A stretch of DNA of 43,150 bases, from contig NZ_SSHH01000002.1 of the NCBI RefSeq assembly GCF_004965515.1, positions 896,217 to 939,366 on the forward strand, given 5' to 3'. Made by a program: the position numbers and the translations under genes. Each line of letters opens with the position of its first letter. The stretch's first letter is position 1. Origin of the DNA: Alteraurantiacibacter aquimixticola (GTDB lineage: Bacteria > Pseudomonadota > Alphaproteobacteria > Sphingomonadales > Sphingomonadaceae). Below are positions 26,140-33,570 of the stretch, in pieces. Below the pieces are notes generated by a model that did no database searches, was not told the DNA's origin, and saw nothing but the letters and a program-made list of their open reading frames with translations.

Positions 26140-26213
26140 TTTGGATATCGCCAAAATGCGACAGATCGATGGCAAAGTTTCGTGATTATGTAAGTGCGAT
26201 TTGAACTATAAAT
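26140..26213 (+). promoter_or_regulatory. AT-rich promoter region of the TonB receptor/M20 operon
   Basis: The 242-bp gap before the receptor is markedly AT-richer than its surroundings. TATAAAT at 26207-26213 is a strong -10, but the -35 slot (GATTAT, 26184-26189) is poor, which suggests activator dependence. The palindrome TTTGG-ATATCG-CCAAA at 26140-26155 lies upstream where an activator such as Lrp could bind. A weak leader stem (GGGCAA 26232-26237 with TTGCCC 26258-26263) follows the predicted start. Confidence 0.5.
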
Positions 26214-26321
26214 TCTCTCAAGGCACGGGAAGGGCAATCATCGGTCGCAAATCGCGGTTGCCCCGAAAGAATGCCTCTTGATGGGGAGGATCGACACACC
26301 TGCAAATGAGGGGGTTGATCC

Positions 26322-29249
26322 ATGCAATCGACAGCACGAAACCAGCTTGGCGGCGGGGAGGCCGTCTCTTTCTATCGCCGCCGCCTGATGGCCGGAGCCG
26401 CCATCTTCCTCGGTTCCTTTTCCGCCATTCCAACCGTCGCAATGGCGCAGGAGGCACCCGCCGCCGCAGCCGAAAGTGATGACGACGAGGACACGATCCT
26501 CATCACCGGCTCGCGCATCCTTCGCGACGGTTCCGAAGCGCCCACACCGGTCAGCGTCATCAGCAGCGCGGAAATCAATGCCGAGGCGCCGGCGAACATC
26601 GCCGACTTCGTGAACACGCTCCCCTCGGTCAATGGCAGCCAGACCCCCATCTCGAACTCGGGTAGCCTGTCCAACGGACAATCGGGCATCAGCGCGCTCA
26701 ACCTGCGCAGCCTGGGCCAGGCCCGCACGCTGGTGCTGCTCGATGGACAACGCTCGGTCGGATCGACCTCCAGCGGGCTTGTCGACATCAACACCTTCCC
26801 GCAGGCACTCATCGAGCGGGTTGAGGTCGTCACCGGGGGCGCGTCCTCCGTCTATGGTTCCGATGCTGTCGCCGGCGTGGTGAACTTCATCCTCAAAAAG
26901 GATTTCACCGGGGTCGAGGCGAGCTACGAATATGGCGTCACCACCTATTCGGACGTTCCCAACCACCTGGTGCAGCTGACCGGCGGGACCGACTTCGCAG
27001 ACGGTCGCGGCCACATTGTGGTGAGCGGCGAATATTTCCACCAAACGGGTGAACCCCGCAACGATCGGGACTGGAACCAGTCCGGCTATTTCCAGATCGA
27101 AAACCCGGCCTATACGCCCACCAACGGGCTGCCGGCGCGCATCGTCCAGTCGGGAATCGGGTCTTCGAACTTCACCCCGGGCGGCCTGATTGTCAGCGGC
27201 CCGTTCCAGGGCACCTATTTCGGCACGACCGACCTCGGCACTGGCCTCGCATCACTTGGCCAGCTCAATTACGGTCAGGTATCCGGCCAGTGGATGATCG
27301 GCGGCGATTACGAATATGCCAGCCTTGGCCATGCCGGTTCCAACTCGCTCGCCAATGACGAAGAGCGTATCGGGATCTTCGGACGGGCGAGCTACGAGTT
27401 CTCACCGGCATTGGAGATCTTCGCGCAAGCCTCCTACAACCGGTTCGAAGGCGAGAGCTTCTACCAGCAGACGCCGACGACCAATTACACCATCCAGATG
27501 GACAATGCGTTCCTGCCGCCCGAATTCGTGGCCATGGTCGATGCCTATAATGCCGGACTTGGGCCGGGAGAGGATCCGATCACCTCGATCACGATCGGCA
27601 CCTCCAATGCCGGCGTTTCCGCAGCAGGCGGCAGCAATACGCGCGAAGTGACCCGCTTCGTGGCCGGCGCCAAAGGGTTCTTCGGCGTTGGCGGCGTGGA
27701 CGTCGACTGGGACCTGTATTTCCAGCATGGCGAAACCAGCACCGATGAAATGCTGGTCAACACCTGGCAGGTCGCCCGCATCGATGCGATGACGGACGCT
27801 GTCTATGACGGCGCGAATATCGTCTGCCGCGTGAATGTGGATGCCGATCCCAGCAATGACCTGCCGGGCTGTATCCCGATCAACCGCATCGGCGTGGGCG
27901 GAGTGACGCAGGAAGCGCTCGACTTCCTGTTCGAGGTTTTCCCCTCGCGCCAGCAGGAGATCAAGCAGGACGTCTTCGCGATCAACTTCTCGACCAACGA
28001 CCTGTTCAGCACCTGGGCAGGCCCAGTATCTTTCGCCATCGGCGGCGAATATCGCGAGGATTCGGTCGACGGCTATGTCGACCCGATCAACTTCGAACGC
28101 TTCCTCTACGGCAATTACCGCGTCACCACCGGCGGCGTGAAAGTGAAGGAAGCCTATGCCGAAGCGCTGGTGCCGCTAGGCCTGGGTCTGGAGTTCAACG
28201 GTGCGGTGCGCCTGACCGACTACAGCCTCTCGGGCACGGTCACGACGTGGAAGGCCGGCCTGATCTGGCAGCCGATCGACGACATCCGATTGCGCGGTAC
28301 CTTGTCTCGCGACATCCGCGCGCCCAACCTGCTGGAGCTGTTCGATGCGGGTACGGCCCGTACCAACTCGGTCAACGTCCCGCTTCCGGGTGGCGGTGTG
28401 CGGGCGGAACAGTTCGTCCAGAACCTGACGGGCAATACCATGCTCGATCCCGAAACGGCGGAGACGCTGGGCCTCGGCGTGATCTTCACGCCCGATTTCC
28501 TGCCCGGCTTCACGGCCTCTGTCGACTATTTCGACATCGACATCACGGGCGCGATTTCCTTCGTCAGCGCGCAGCAGACGATCGACCTGTGCTTCGACCT
28601 GAACCAGCAGGAATTCTGCGACAACATCAACTACGTGCCGGGATCCACGACCGATATCGACACGATCGATCTCAGTCCGGTGAACTTCTCCAGCCAGACG
28701 ACGCGCGGCTTCGATTTCGAGGCGAGCTATCGTGCGCCAGTCGGGCCGGGCATGCTGACGCTGCGTGGGCTGGCGACCTACACTATCGAGAACGTTACCG
28801 ATAACGGGTTCGAAGGCGGCATCGACGACAGCGCCGGGGTCAACTGGAGTGGCATCCCCAGCCTCGTTTACCGCGTCTCGGCAGGCTACGCCTTCGAGAG
28901 CGGCTTCTCGGTCATCCTGGTGGGCCGTGGCTTCGGCGATGGCGTCTATGACAACGACTTCATCGAATGCGCCAGCGGGTGCCCGGCAGACGATCCGGTC
29001 GCGCATACGATCAACGAGAACGATATCGACGGCATCCTCTATGTCGATACGAACTTCACTTACGACTTCACGCTGGCCGGCGTGGAAGCGCAGGCCCTGT
29101 TCTCGGTCAAGAACGTGTTCGATCGCGATCCGGTGCTGGTGGGCAACGGGCCGAGTGGCAACAACACCCCTGCCTATCCGCAAACCTCTCGCGGACTTTA
29201 CGACACGCTGGGCCGGACGTTCCGCCTCGGCCTGAACGTCCGTTACTGA
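26322..29249 (+). CDS. TonB-dependent outer-membrane receptor
   Basis: A 975-residue TonB receptor. A basic FYRRRLMAGAAIFLGSFSAI signal peptide ends at VAMAQ. A TonB-box-like acidic stretch, EDTILITGSRILRDGSEAP, follows. The plug shows ISALNLRSLGQARTLVLLDG and VEVVTGGASSVYGSDAVAGV, and the barrel ends in a typical aromatic C-terminus (LGLNVRY). GGGGG precedes the ATG by seven bases. It is followed after 47 bp by an M20 amidohydrolase and preceded by an Lrp regulator, which points to import of a peptide or amidated amino acid rather than a siderophore. The ligand is not known. Confidence 0.92.
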   Translation: MQSTARNQLGGGEAVSFYRRRLMAGAAIFLGSFSAIPTVAMAQEAPAAAAESDDDEDTILITGSRILRDGSEAPTPVSVISSAEINAEAPANIADFVNTLPSVNGSQTPISNSGSLSNGQSGISALNLRSLGQARTLVLLDGQRSVGSTSSGLVDINTFPQALIERVEVVTGGASSVYGSDAVAGVVNFILKKDFTGVEASYEYGVTTYSDVPNHLVQLTGGTDFADGRGHIVVSGEYFHQTGEPRNDRDWNQSGYFQIENPAYTPTNGLPARIVQSGIGSSNFTPGGLIVSGPFQGTYFGTTDLGTGLASLGQLNYGQVSGQWMIGGDYEYASLGHAGSNSLANDEERIGIFGRASYEFSPALEIFAQASYNRFEGESFYQQTPTTNYTIQMDNAFLPPEFVAMVDAYNAGLGPGEDPITSITIGTSNAGVSAAGGSNTREVTRFVAGAKGFFGVGGVDVDWDLYFQHGETSTDEMLVNTWQVARIDAMTDAVYDGANIVCRVNVDADPSNDLPGCIPINRIGVGGVTQEALDFLFEVFPSRQQEIKQDVFAINFSTNDLFSTWAGPVSFAIGGEYREDSVDGYVDPINFERFLYGNYRVTTGGVKVKEAYAEALVPLGLGLEFNGAVRLTDYSLSGTVTTWKAGLIWQPIDDIRLRGTLSRDIRAPNLLELFDAGTARTNSVNVPLPGGGVRAEQFVQNLTGNTMLDPETAETLGLGVIFTPDFLPGFTASVDYFDIDITGAISFVSAQQTIDLCFDLNQQEFCDNINYVPGSTTDIDTIDLSPVNFSSQTTRGFDFEASYRAPVGPGMLTLRGLATYTIENVTDNGFEGGIDDSAGVNWSGIPSLVYRVSAGYAFESGFSVILVGRGFGDGVYDNDFIECASGCPADDPVAHTINENDIDGILYVDTNFTYDFTLAGVEAQALFSVKNVFDRDPVLVGNGPSGNNTPAYPQTSRGLYDTLGRTFRLGLNVRY

Positions 29250-29296
29250 ACCAGGCCAACTGGTCCCTTCACGCGATGAACAAGGAACGAAAACAG

Positions 29297-30886
29297 ATGA
29301 AACGCTTCAGTTCACGGGCCCTTCCGGTCGCATCCGCACTGGCCATGATGGTCGCCGCTCCGGCGGCGGCCGAACCTACGGAGGAAATGCGCGCGGCAGC
29401 AATTACCGGCGTCGATGACAGGGCCGAGCTGGTCCAGGAGATGGTCGATTCCATCTTCAGCTTCGCGGAACCTGGCTTCCAGGAATTCCAGACGCAGGCC
29501 TATGTCACGCAAATCCTCGAAGCCAACGGCTTCACCATCGAACTTGGTTCGGCAGGCATCCCGAGCGCTTGGACAGCCACCTGGACGCATGGGCAAGGTG
29601 GCCCCAAGATCGGGCTAGGCAGCGATGTCGACGCCCTGCTCGGCCTCAGCCAGGTGCCCGGTGTAGGGGAAGTCACACCCCAGATCCCCGGTGCACCTGG
29701 TCATGGGGAAGGTCATAATTCCGGCATGGCCGTGATGGTCGCCGCCGCGCTGGCGGTGAAGGACATCATGGAGGCAGAGGATATTCCCGGCACGCTGATG
29801 ATCTGGCCTGGCATTGCCGAGGAATTGCTGGCGACCAAGGCCTTCTTCGTGCGTGAGGGCATGTTCGACGGGGTGGATGCCAACATCTTCACCCATGTCA
29901 GCCGGGATTTCTCCACCAGCTATGGCCGCGGGCGCGGCAATGGCATGGTCTCCGTCGAATATACTTTCCACGGCAAGACCTCCCACGGTGCAGGCGCGCC
30001 CTGGGCCGGGCGCAGCGCGCTCGACGGGGTGGAACTGATGAACATCGCGTGGAACATGCGGCGCGAACACCTGCCGATCACGCAGCGCTCCCACTACGTC
30101 ATCACCAATGGCGGCGGGCAGCCCAACATCGTGCCGGGCGAGGCTTCCGTCTGGTACTATTTCCGCGACCATACGTTCGAGGGGATCCGCGAGCTCTACG
30201 ACATCGGCAACACGATTTCGGAGGCCGCCGCCGCCGCCACCGGCACCACCGTTGAACGCCGCACGCTCGGCTATGCCGCGCCGCAATGGGCAAACAAGCC
30301 GATGGCAGAAGCCGCTTTCGCCAATATCCAGGCGGTCGGCATGCCCGAGTGGACCGAGGAAGATCAGGCCTTCGCCCTCATGCTGCAGGAGACCAACGAA
30401 CTGGATGTGGAGCCGCTCGTCACAGAGATCGAGGAGATGGAGGCGGATGAGGAGTTCACTCCCACCGGCGGCGGCTCGGACGATATCGGCGACATCATGT
30501 GGACCGTGCCCACCATCACCATCCGCTTCCCTTCCAACGTGCCCAGCATGATCGGCCACAACGTCACCGCCGCCATGGCGATGGCAACCCCGATCGCGCA
30601 CAAGGGCGCTGTGGCAGGAGCCAAGGCGGTGGCGCTGACCACGCTCGACCTACTGACCACGCCCGAACTGCTCGCCGAAGCCAAGCGCTACCAGGAGGAA
30701 GTGCAGTTCGCCGAAGACACCTATGCCCCAGTACTGAGCGAGGAGGACATGCCCGGCATCCATCTCAATACCGAGATCATGGCGCGCATGCGGCCGCAAA
30801 TGCAGGAATATTACTACGATCCCGAGCGCTATGACAGCTATCTGGAACAGCTGGGCATCGCCTATCCCACGGGAGCGACGGAGTGA
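29297..30886 (+). CDS. M20-family amidohydrolase (AbgB-like), exported
   Basis: A 529-residue dizinc amidohydrolase. I chose ATG 29297: AAGGAA lies nine bases upstream and MKRFSSRALPVASALAMMVAAPAAAEP is then a clean signal peptide. An ATG 21 bases earlier is in frame. Metal-site segments are GLGSDVDALLGLSQ, GHGEGHNSGMAVMVAAAL, the catalytic AEELLATKAFF and FTHVSRD, with FHGKTSHGAGAPWAGRSALDGVELM in the dimerisation domain. AbgB-type enzymes cleave p-aminobenzoyl-glutamate or acylated dipeptides. A periplasmic location behind a TonB receptor suggests that an imported conjugate is opened here before uptake. Confidence 0.88.
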   Translation: MKRFSSRALPVASALAMMVAAPAAAEPTEEMRAAAITGVDDRAELVQEMVDSIFSFAEPGFQEFQTQAYVTQILEANGFTIELGSAGIPSAWTATWTHGQGGPKIGLGSDVDALLGLSQVPGVGEVTPQIPGAPGHGEGHNSGMAVMVAAALAVKDIMEAEDIPGTLMIWPGIAEELLATKAFFVREGMFDGVDANIFTHVSRDFSTSYGRGRGNGMVSVEYTFHGKTSHGAGAPWAGRSALDGVELMNIAWNMRREHLPITQRSHYVITNGGGQPNIVPGEASVWYYFRDHTFEGIRELYDIGNTISEAAAAATGTTVERRTLGYAAPQWANKPMAEAAFANIQAVGMPEWTEEDQAFALMLQETNELDVEPLVTEIEEMEADEEFTPTGGGSDDIGDIMWTVPTITIRFPSNVPSMIGHNVTAAMAMATPIAHKGAVAGAKAVALTTLDLLTTPELLAEAKRYQEEVQFAEDTYAPVLSEEDMPGIHLNTEIMARMRPQMQEYYYDPERYDSYLEQLGIAYPTGATE

Positions 30887-30903
30887 TGCGGCAGCGGATC
30901 CCA

Positions 30904-30926
30904 TTGCCGCAATAAGCCTGCGGCAA
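30904..30926. repeat. Stem-loop after the M20 gene
   Basis: TTGCCGCA and TGCGGCAA form a perfect 8-bp stem with a 7-base loop, 17 bp after the M20 stop. No T run follows on either strand, so it is at best a weak terminator or an mRNA 3'-end stabiliser. The rest of 30887-31065 shows nothing I recognise. Confidence 0.45.
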
Positions 30927-31065
30927 GGCCGGCAAGACCAGCTCCATACCGCCGGAATTCGCCGATTTTGCACAACAGGAACGCGAGAGGATGAGGGCGT
31001 CGCCCAAGCGCTGTAATGCGCGGGCGGCGCCCCTTCCCTATCACCCTCCAACAGGCACTTGCATC

Positions 31066-31078
31066 ACCCTGACAGGGT
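31066..31078. promoter_or_regulatory. Palindrome before the small ORF pair
   Basis: ACCCT-GAC-AGGGT, with perfect 5-bp arms, ends 3 bp before the TTG at 31082. It could be an operator, or it could serve as the ribosome-binding region of the small ORF through its AGGGT arm. Confidence 0.3.
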
Positions 31079-31081
31079 AGC

Positions 31082-31213
31082 TTGTTCGGGGGAACACAGC
31101 CTGACCACTACGTGCGGGCGACTATCCGCGCCCATTTCCTTATTGAGACGATGCTCCTCGAGGACGGCCGGGTCCGGCTGGCCAGTGAATACCTGGAGGA
31201 GATATCGACATGA
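31082..31213 (+). CDS. Small ORF of unknown function (or gene remnant)
   Basis: A 43-codon frame from TTG 31082, preceded by AGGG and an in-frame stop shortly upstream. Its C-terminal part (ETMLLEDGRVRLASEYLEEI) has the composition of a real helical protein, and GC usage at third positions is normal. Its TGA overlaps the ATG of the next small ORF (ATGA 31210-31213), behind the strong site GGAGGAG. I recognise no family. It may be the tail of a decayed gene. Confidence 0.35.
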   Translation: MFGGTQPDHYVRATIRAHFLIETMLLEDGRVRLASEYLEEIST

Positions 31214-31470
31214 GCGGCTTCGACGATTTGGACCTTCTGGATAGGGAGGACGACCTCGACGCCTTTCTGCCGCGGCGAGCAGTTCCGTCGTTCCTCGTGC
31301 TCCGCACGCTACCTCCCGTCACGCAAGTCTCGGAGCAAAGACGAGAAATCACATGGCAGGGCTGGACCCGGCCCCTCCATCACATTATATACCGCTTGAT
31401 ATGGAAAAGCTTGCCACGAGAGGACGCCCCCGGGAATTCGACGTCGACCAGGCGCTGGCGGCGGCTTTGA
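31210..31470 (+). CDS. Small acidic ORF of unknown function overlapping the TetR gene
   Basis: An 86-codon frame that starts MSGFDDLDLLDREDDLDAFL behind an excellent GGAGGAG site, coupled by ATGA to the preceding small ORF. The N-terminal 25 residues are very acidic. After about residue 45 the sequence turns basic and runs 70 bases into the tetR coding region, where it looks like a shadow frame. So either only the first part is ancestral coding sequence, or the ORF is a fragment. No function is proposed. Confidence 0.35.
   Translation: MSGFDDLDLLDREDDLDAFLPRRAVPSFLVLRTLPPVTQVSEQRREITWQGWTRPLHHIIYRLIWKSLPREDAPGNSTSTRRWRRL
31362..31402 (+). promoter_or_regulatory. tetR promoter with candidate operator over the start codon
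   Basis: CTGGAC (31362-31367) and TTATAT (31385-31390) are 17 bp apart. Initiation would fall at or just before ATG 31401, which has no ribosome-binding site, so the mRNA may be leaderless. ATACCGCTTGATAT at 31389-31402 spans the -10 and the start codon. A 12/14 match occurs on the opposite strand before the efflux operon. Confidence 0.45.
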
Positions 31471-32000
31471 GCGTGTTCTGGACCAAGGGATATGAAGGCG
31501 CGTCGCTGACCGATCTTACCGAGGCGATGGGGATCACCCGGCCCAGCCTCTATGCCGCGTTCGGCAACAAGGAAGAACTCTTCAAGCAGGCGCTCGACCT
31601 CTATGAGAGCGAGAAGCTGAGCTATGTGAAGGGCGCGCTGGAAGCACCGACAGCGCGCGGCGTGGTCGAACGGTTCCTCGAAGGTGCGATCGGCAACGTG
31701 GCCGGTGGCAGCTGCCGTGGCTGCCTTGGCGTTATCGCTTCGGTGAATTGCAGCAATCCGGATTCGCCGATCCGGGCCGAAGTTCTCGCCCGCGCCGAAT
31801 CATCGCGCGCCGCAATCCGGCAGCGCATGCAGCGCGCCATCGATGAGGGGGACTTCCTGGTCCCGGTCGATGCGGAAGCGATCACGCGCTACATGACCAC
31901 CGTCATGCAGGGCCTGTCGGTCCAGGCAAGCGCCGGCGCGAGCGTGGAAGAACTGCAGGAGGTCGCGAAGGCCGCTTTGGCAATGTGGCCGAGCAAATAA
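31401..32000 (+). CDS. TetR/AcrR-family regulator of the RND pump
   Basis: A 199-residue TetR regulator. The helix-turn-helix spans FDVDQALAAALSVFWTKGYE to GITRPSLYAAFGNKEELF. The ligand domain carries a three-cysteine segment, SCRGCLGVIASVNCSN, of a kind common in YjdC-like TetR proteins and possibly redox- or electrophile-sensitive. I started it at ATG 31401 (MEKLATRGRPREF); a frame extension to 31353 has no family similarity. It lies just upstream of a tripartite efflux operon on the same strand and probably represses that operon and itself. Confidence 0.9.
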   Translation: MEKLATRGRPREFDVDQALAAALSVFWTKGYEGASLTDLTEAMGITRPSLYAAFGNKEELFKQALDLYESEKLSYVKGALEAPTARGVVERFLEGAIGNVAGGSCRGCLGVIASVNCSNPDSPIRAEVLARAESSRAAIRQRMQRAIDEGDFLVPVDAEAITRYMTTVMQGLSVQASAGASVEELQEVAKAALAMWPSK

Positions 32001-32042
32001 TTCGCCTTCCAAGCGGCTGATTTTGCTGCGCCGCAAAAAAAT

Positions 32043-32056
32043 ATATCGGGCGGTAT
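32043..32056 (-). promoter_or_regulatory. Second candidate TetR operator
   Basis: Read on the minus strand this is ATACCGCCCGATAT, identical in 12 of 14 bases to the motif over the tetR start, and roughly palindromic (ATACC-N4-GATAT). It lies 11 bp before the -35 of the efflux operon promoter. Confidence 0.45.
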
Positions 32057-32067
32057 GAAATTATCGC

Positions 32068-32096
32068 TTGACCTGAACCTCACATTACATACTTAT
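32068..32096 (+). promoter_or_regulatory. Promoter of the RND efflux operon
   Basis: TTGACC (32068-32073) and ACTTAT (32091-32096) are spaced 17 bp apart, a good -35 and a moderate -10, in an AT-rich patch between tetR and the adaptor gene. The leader to ATG 32280 would be about 175 bases; I see no clear structure in it. Confidence 0.5.
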
Positions 32097-32279
32097 CGGT
32101 ACAGAAGGCTGAGGGGGACGAGTCCCATCGGTCATTCGCGTACTTGGCCTGCCTGAGCAGGACCAGGAAGCATCACTATTCGCGCAAACTGCCGCGGGAG
32201 CACCACGCTTCCGGGAACGGTGGTCTACGCCCTCGATCAATCATCCGGACGCGGAGCCGGGAACATGCAGGGAAATGCC

Positions 32280-33533
32280 ATGACGGAGATGACGCCCATC
32301 ACTGCCGACGATGTGGACCACGAGGTCGGCGACCGCCCGCAAAGACGCAATTGGCTCAGCAGGCCCGTCCTGGCCATCCTGGCAGGGCTGCTCACAGCCG
32401 GGGCTGCCTTTTTCCTTCTCAACAGCGACGACGCCCCCGCCGCCGCACTGCCCTCCCCCGTGGTGACCATTGCCACGCCGATCGAGCGCGAGGTGACGAT
32501 GTGGGACGATTATATCGGCCGCTTCGAGGCAAGCCGCAGCGTCGAGCTGAAACCCCGCGTTTCGGGTGAGATCACCGCGGTCCATTTCCGCGACGGCCAG
32601 TTCGTCCGCCAGGGCCAGCCGCTCTTCACCATCGACCCCCGCCCCTATCGCGCCGCGCTGGCCGAGGCGCAGGCGGGCGTCGCCACCGCACGCAGCGACC
32701 TCGCGCTGGCGCAGAGCGACCTCGACCGCGCGCTGCGCCTGGTCGAAGAGGACGCCGTCGCGCAGAGCGAGATCGACACGCTGCGCGCAAGGGTGAATGC
32801 CGCCAATGCCAGCCTTGCGGCGGCACAGGCGCGCGTTGCCTCGCGCTCGCTCGATGCCGGTTTCACCACTGTGCGCGCGCCGATATCCGGCCGCATCTCG
32901 GACCGCCGGATCGACCCGGGCAACCAGGTCGCGGCAGGTTCGACGCTGCTGACCACGATCAATGCGATCGACCCGCTCTATTTCACTTTCGACGGTTCGG
33001 AAGGCCTGTTCCTCAAGGCGCGCCGCGAAGGCGTGGATCGTGGGACCGAGGTGCAGATCCGCCTGCAGGACGAGGCCGACTACCAGTGGACCGGCACGCT
33101 CGACTTCACCGATAACGGCCTCGACGCGCGCTCCGGCACGATCCGCGCCCGCGCTGTGATCGCCAATCCGGAAGGTTTCCTGACCCCCGGCATGTTCGGC
33201 AATATGCGCCTTGCCAGCGGTGGCACCACCCTGGCCCTGCTGGTGCCCGATACCGCCATCGTCACCGACCAGACGCGCAAGCTGCTGCTGGTCGTGGACG
33301 AGGAAGGAACGGTTGCCACCAAGGAAGTCGAACTCGGGCCGGTGGCCGATGGGCTGCGCGTGATCCGGTCGGGCATTGCCAAGACGGACCGCGTCATCAT
33401 CAGCGGCACGCAGCTCGCCTTCCCCGGCGCGACGGTCACCACCAGGCCGGGCACCATCGCGCCCGCGCAGGAGGCGGCAGCACGCCCCGATGTCGAGCCG
33501 CTGCCCGCTTCCGCAATCACCATCGGCAACTGA
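32280..33533 (+). CDS. RND efflux periplasmic adaptor (membrane fusion protein)
   Basis: About 417 residues from ATG 32280, which has AGGGA seven bases upstream; ATG 32265 with CGGAG is a close alternative. A single N-terminal helix (PVLAILAGLLTAGAAFFLL) anchors it. The lipoyl half-motifs are ELKPRVSGEITAVHFRDGQFVRQGQPLFTID and FTTVRAPISGRISDRRIDPGNQV, separated by an alpha-helical hairpin rich in Ala/Ala/Gln. It links the inner-membrane pump to the outer-membrane channel encoded downstream. Substrates are unpredictable from sequence. Confidence 0.93.
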   Translation: MTEMTPITADDVDHEVGDRPQRRNWLSRPVLAILAGLLTAGAAFFLLNSDDAPAAALPSPVVTIATPIEREVTMWDDYIGRFEASRSVELKPRVSGEITAVHFRDGQFVRQGQPLFTIDPRPYRAALAEAQAGVATARSDLALAQSDLDRALRLVEEDAVAQSEIDTLRARVNAANASLAAAQARVASRSLDAGFTTVRAPISGRISDRRIDPGNQVAAGSTLLTTINAIDPLYFTFDGSEGLFLKARREGVDRGTEVQIRLQDEADYQWTGTLDFTDNGLDARSGTIRARAVIANPEGFLTPGMFGNMRLASGGTTLALLVPDTAIVTDQTRKLLLVVDEEGTVATKEVELGPVADGLRVIRSGIAKTDRVIISGTQLAFPGATVTTRPGTIAPAQEAAARPDVEPLPASAITIGN

Positions 33534-33570
33534 GCGCCGCACCCCTTACCCCCAGACAGGGACAAAACCG

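Noticed and set aside
33376..33570. N-terminal extension of the RND transporter
   Set aside because: It reads as Arg/Ser/Pro-rich shadow of the adaptor gene; the family start is MRLSRFFIDRP at 33571 with a good ribosome site.
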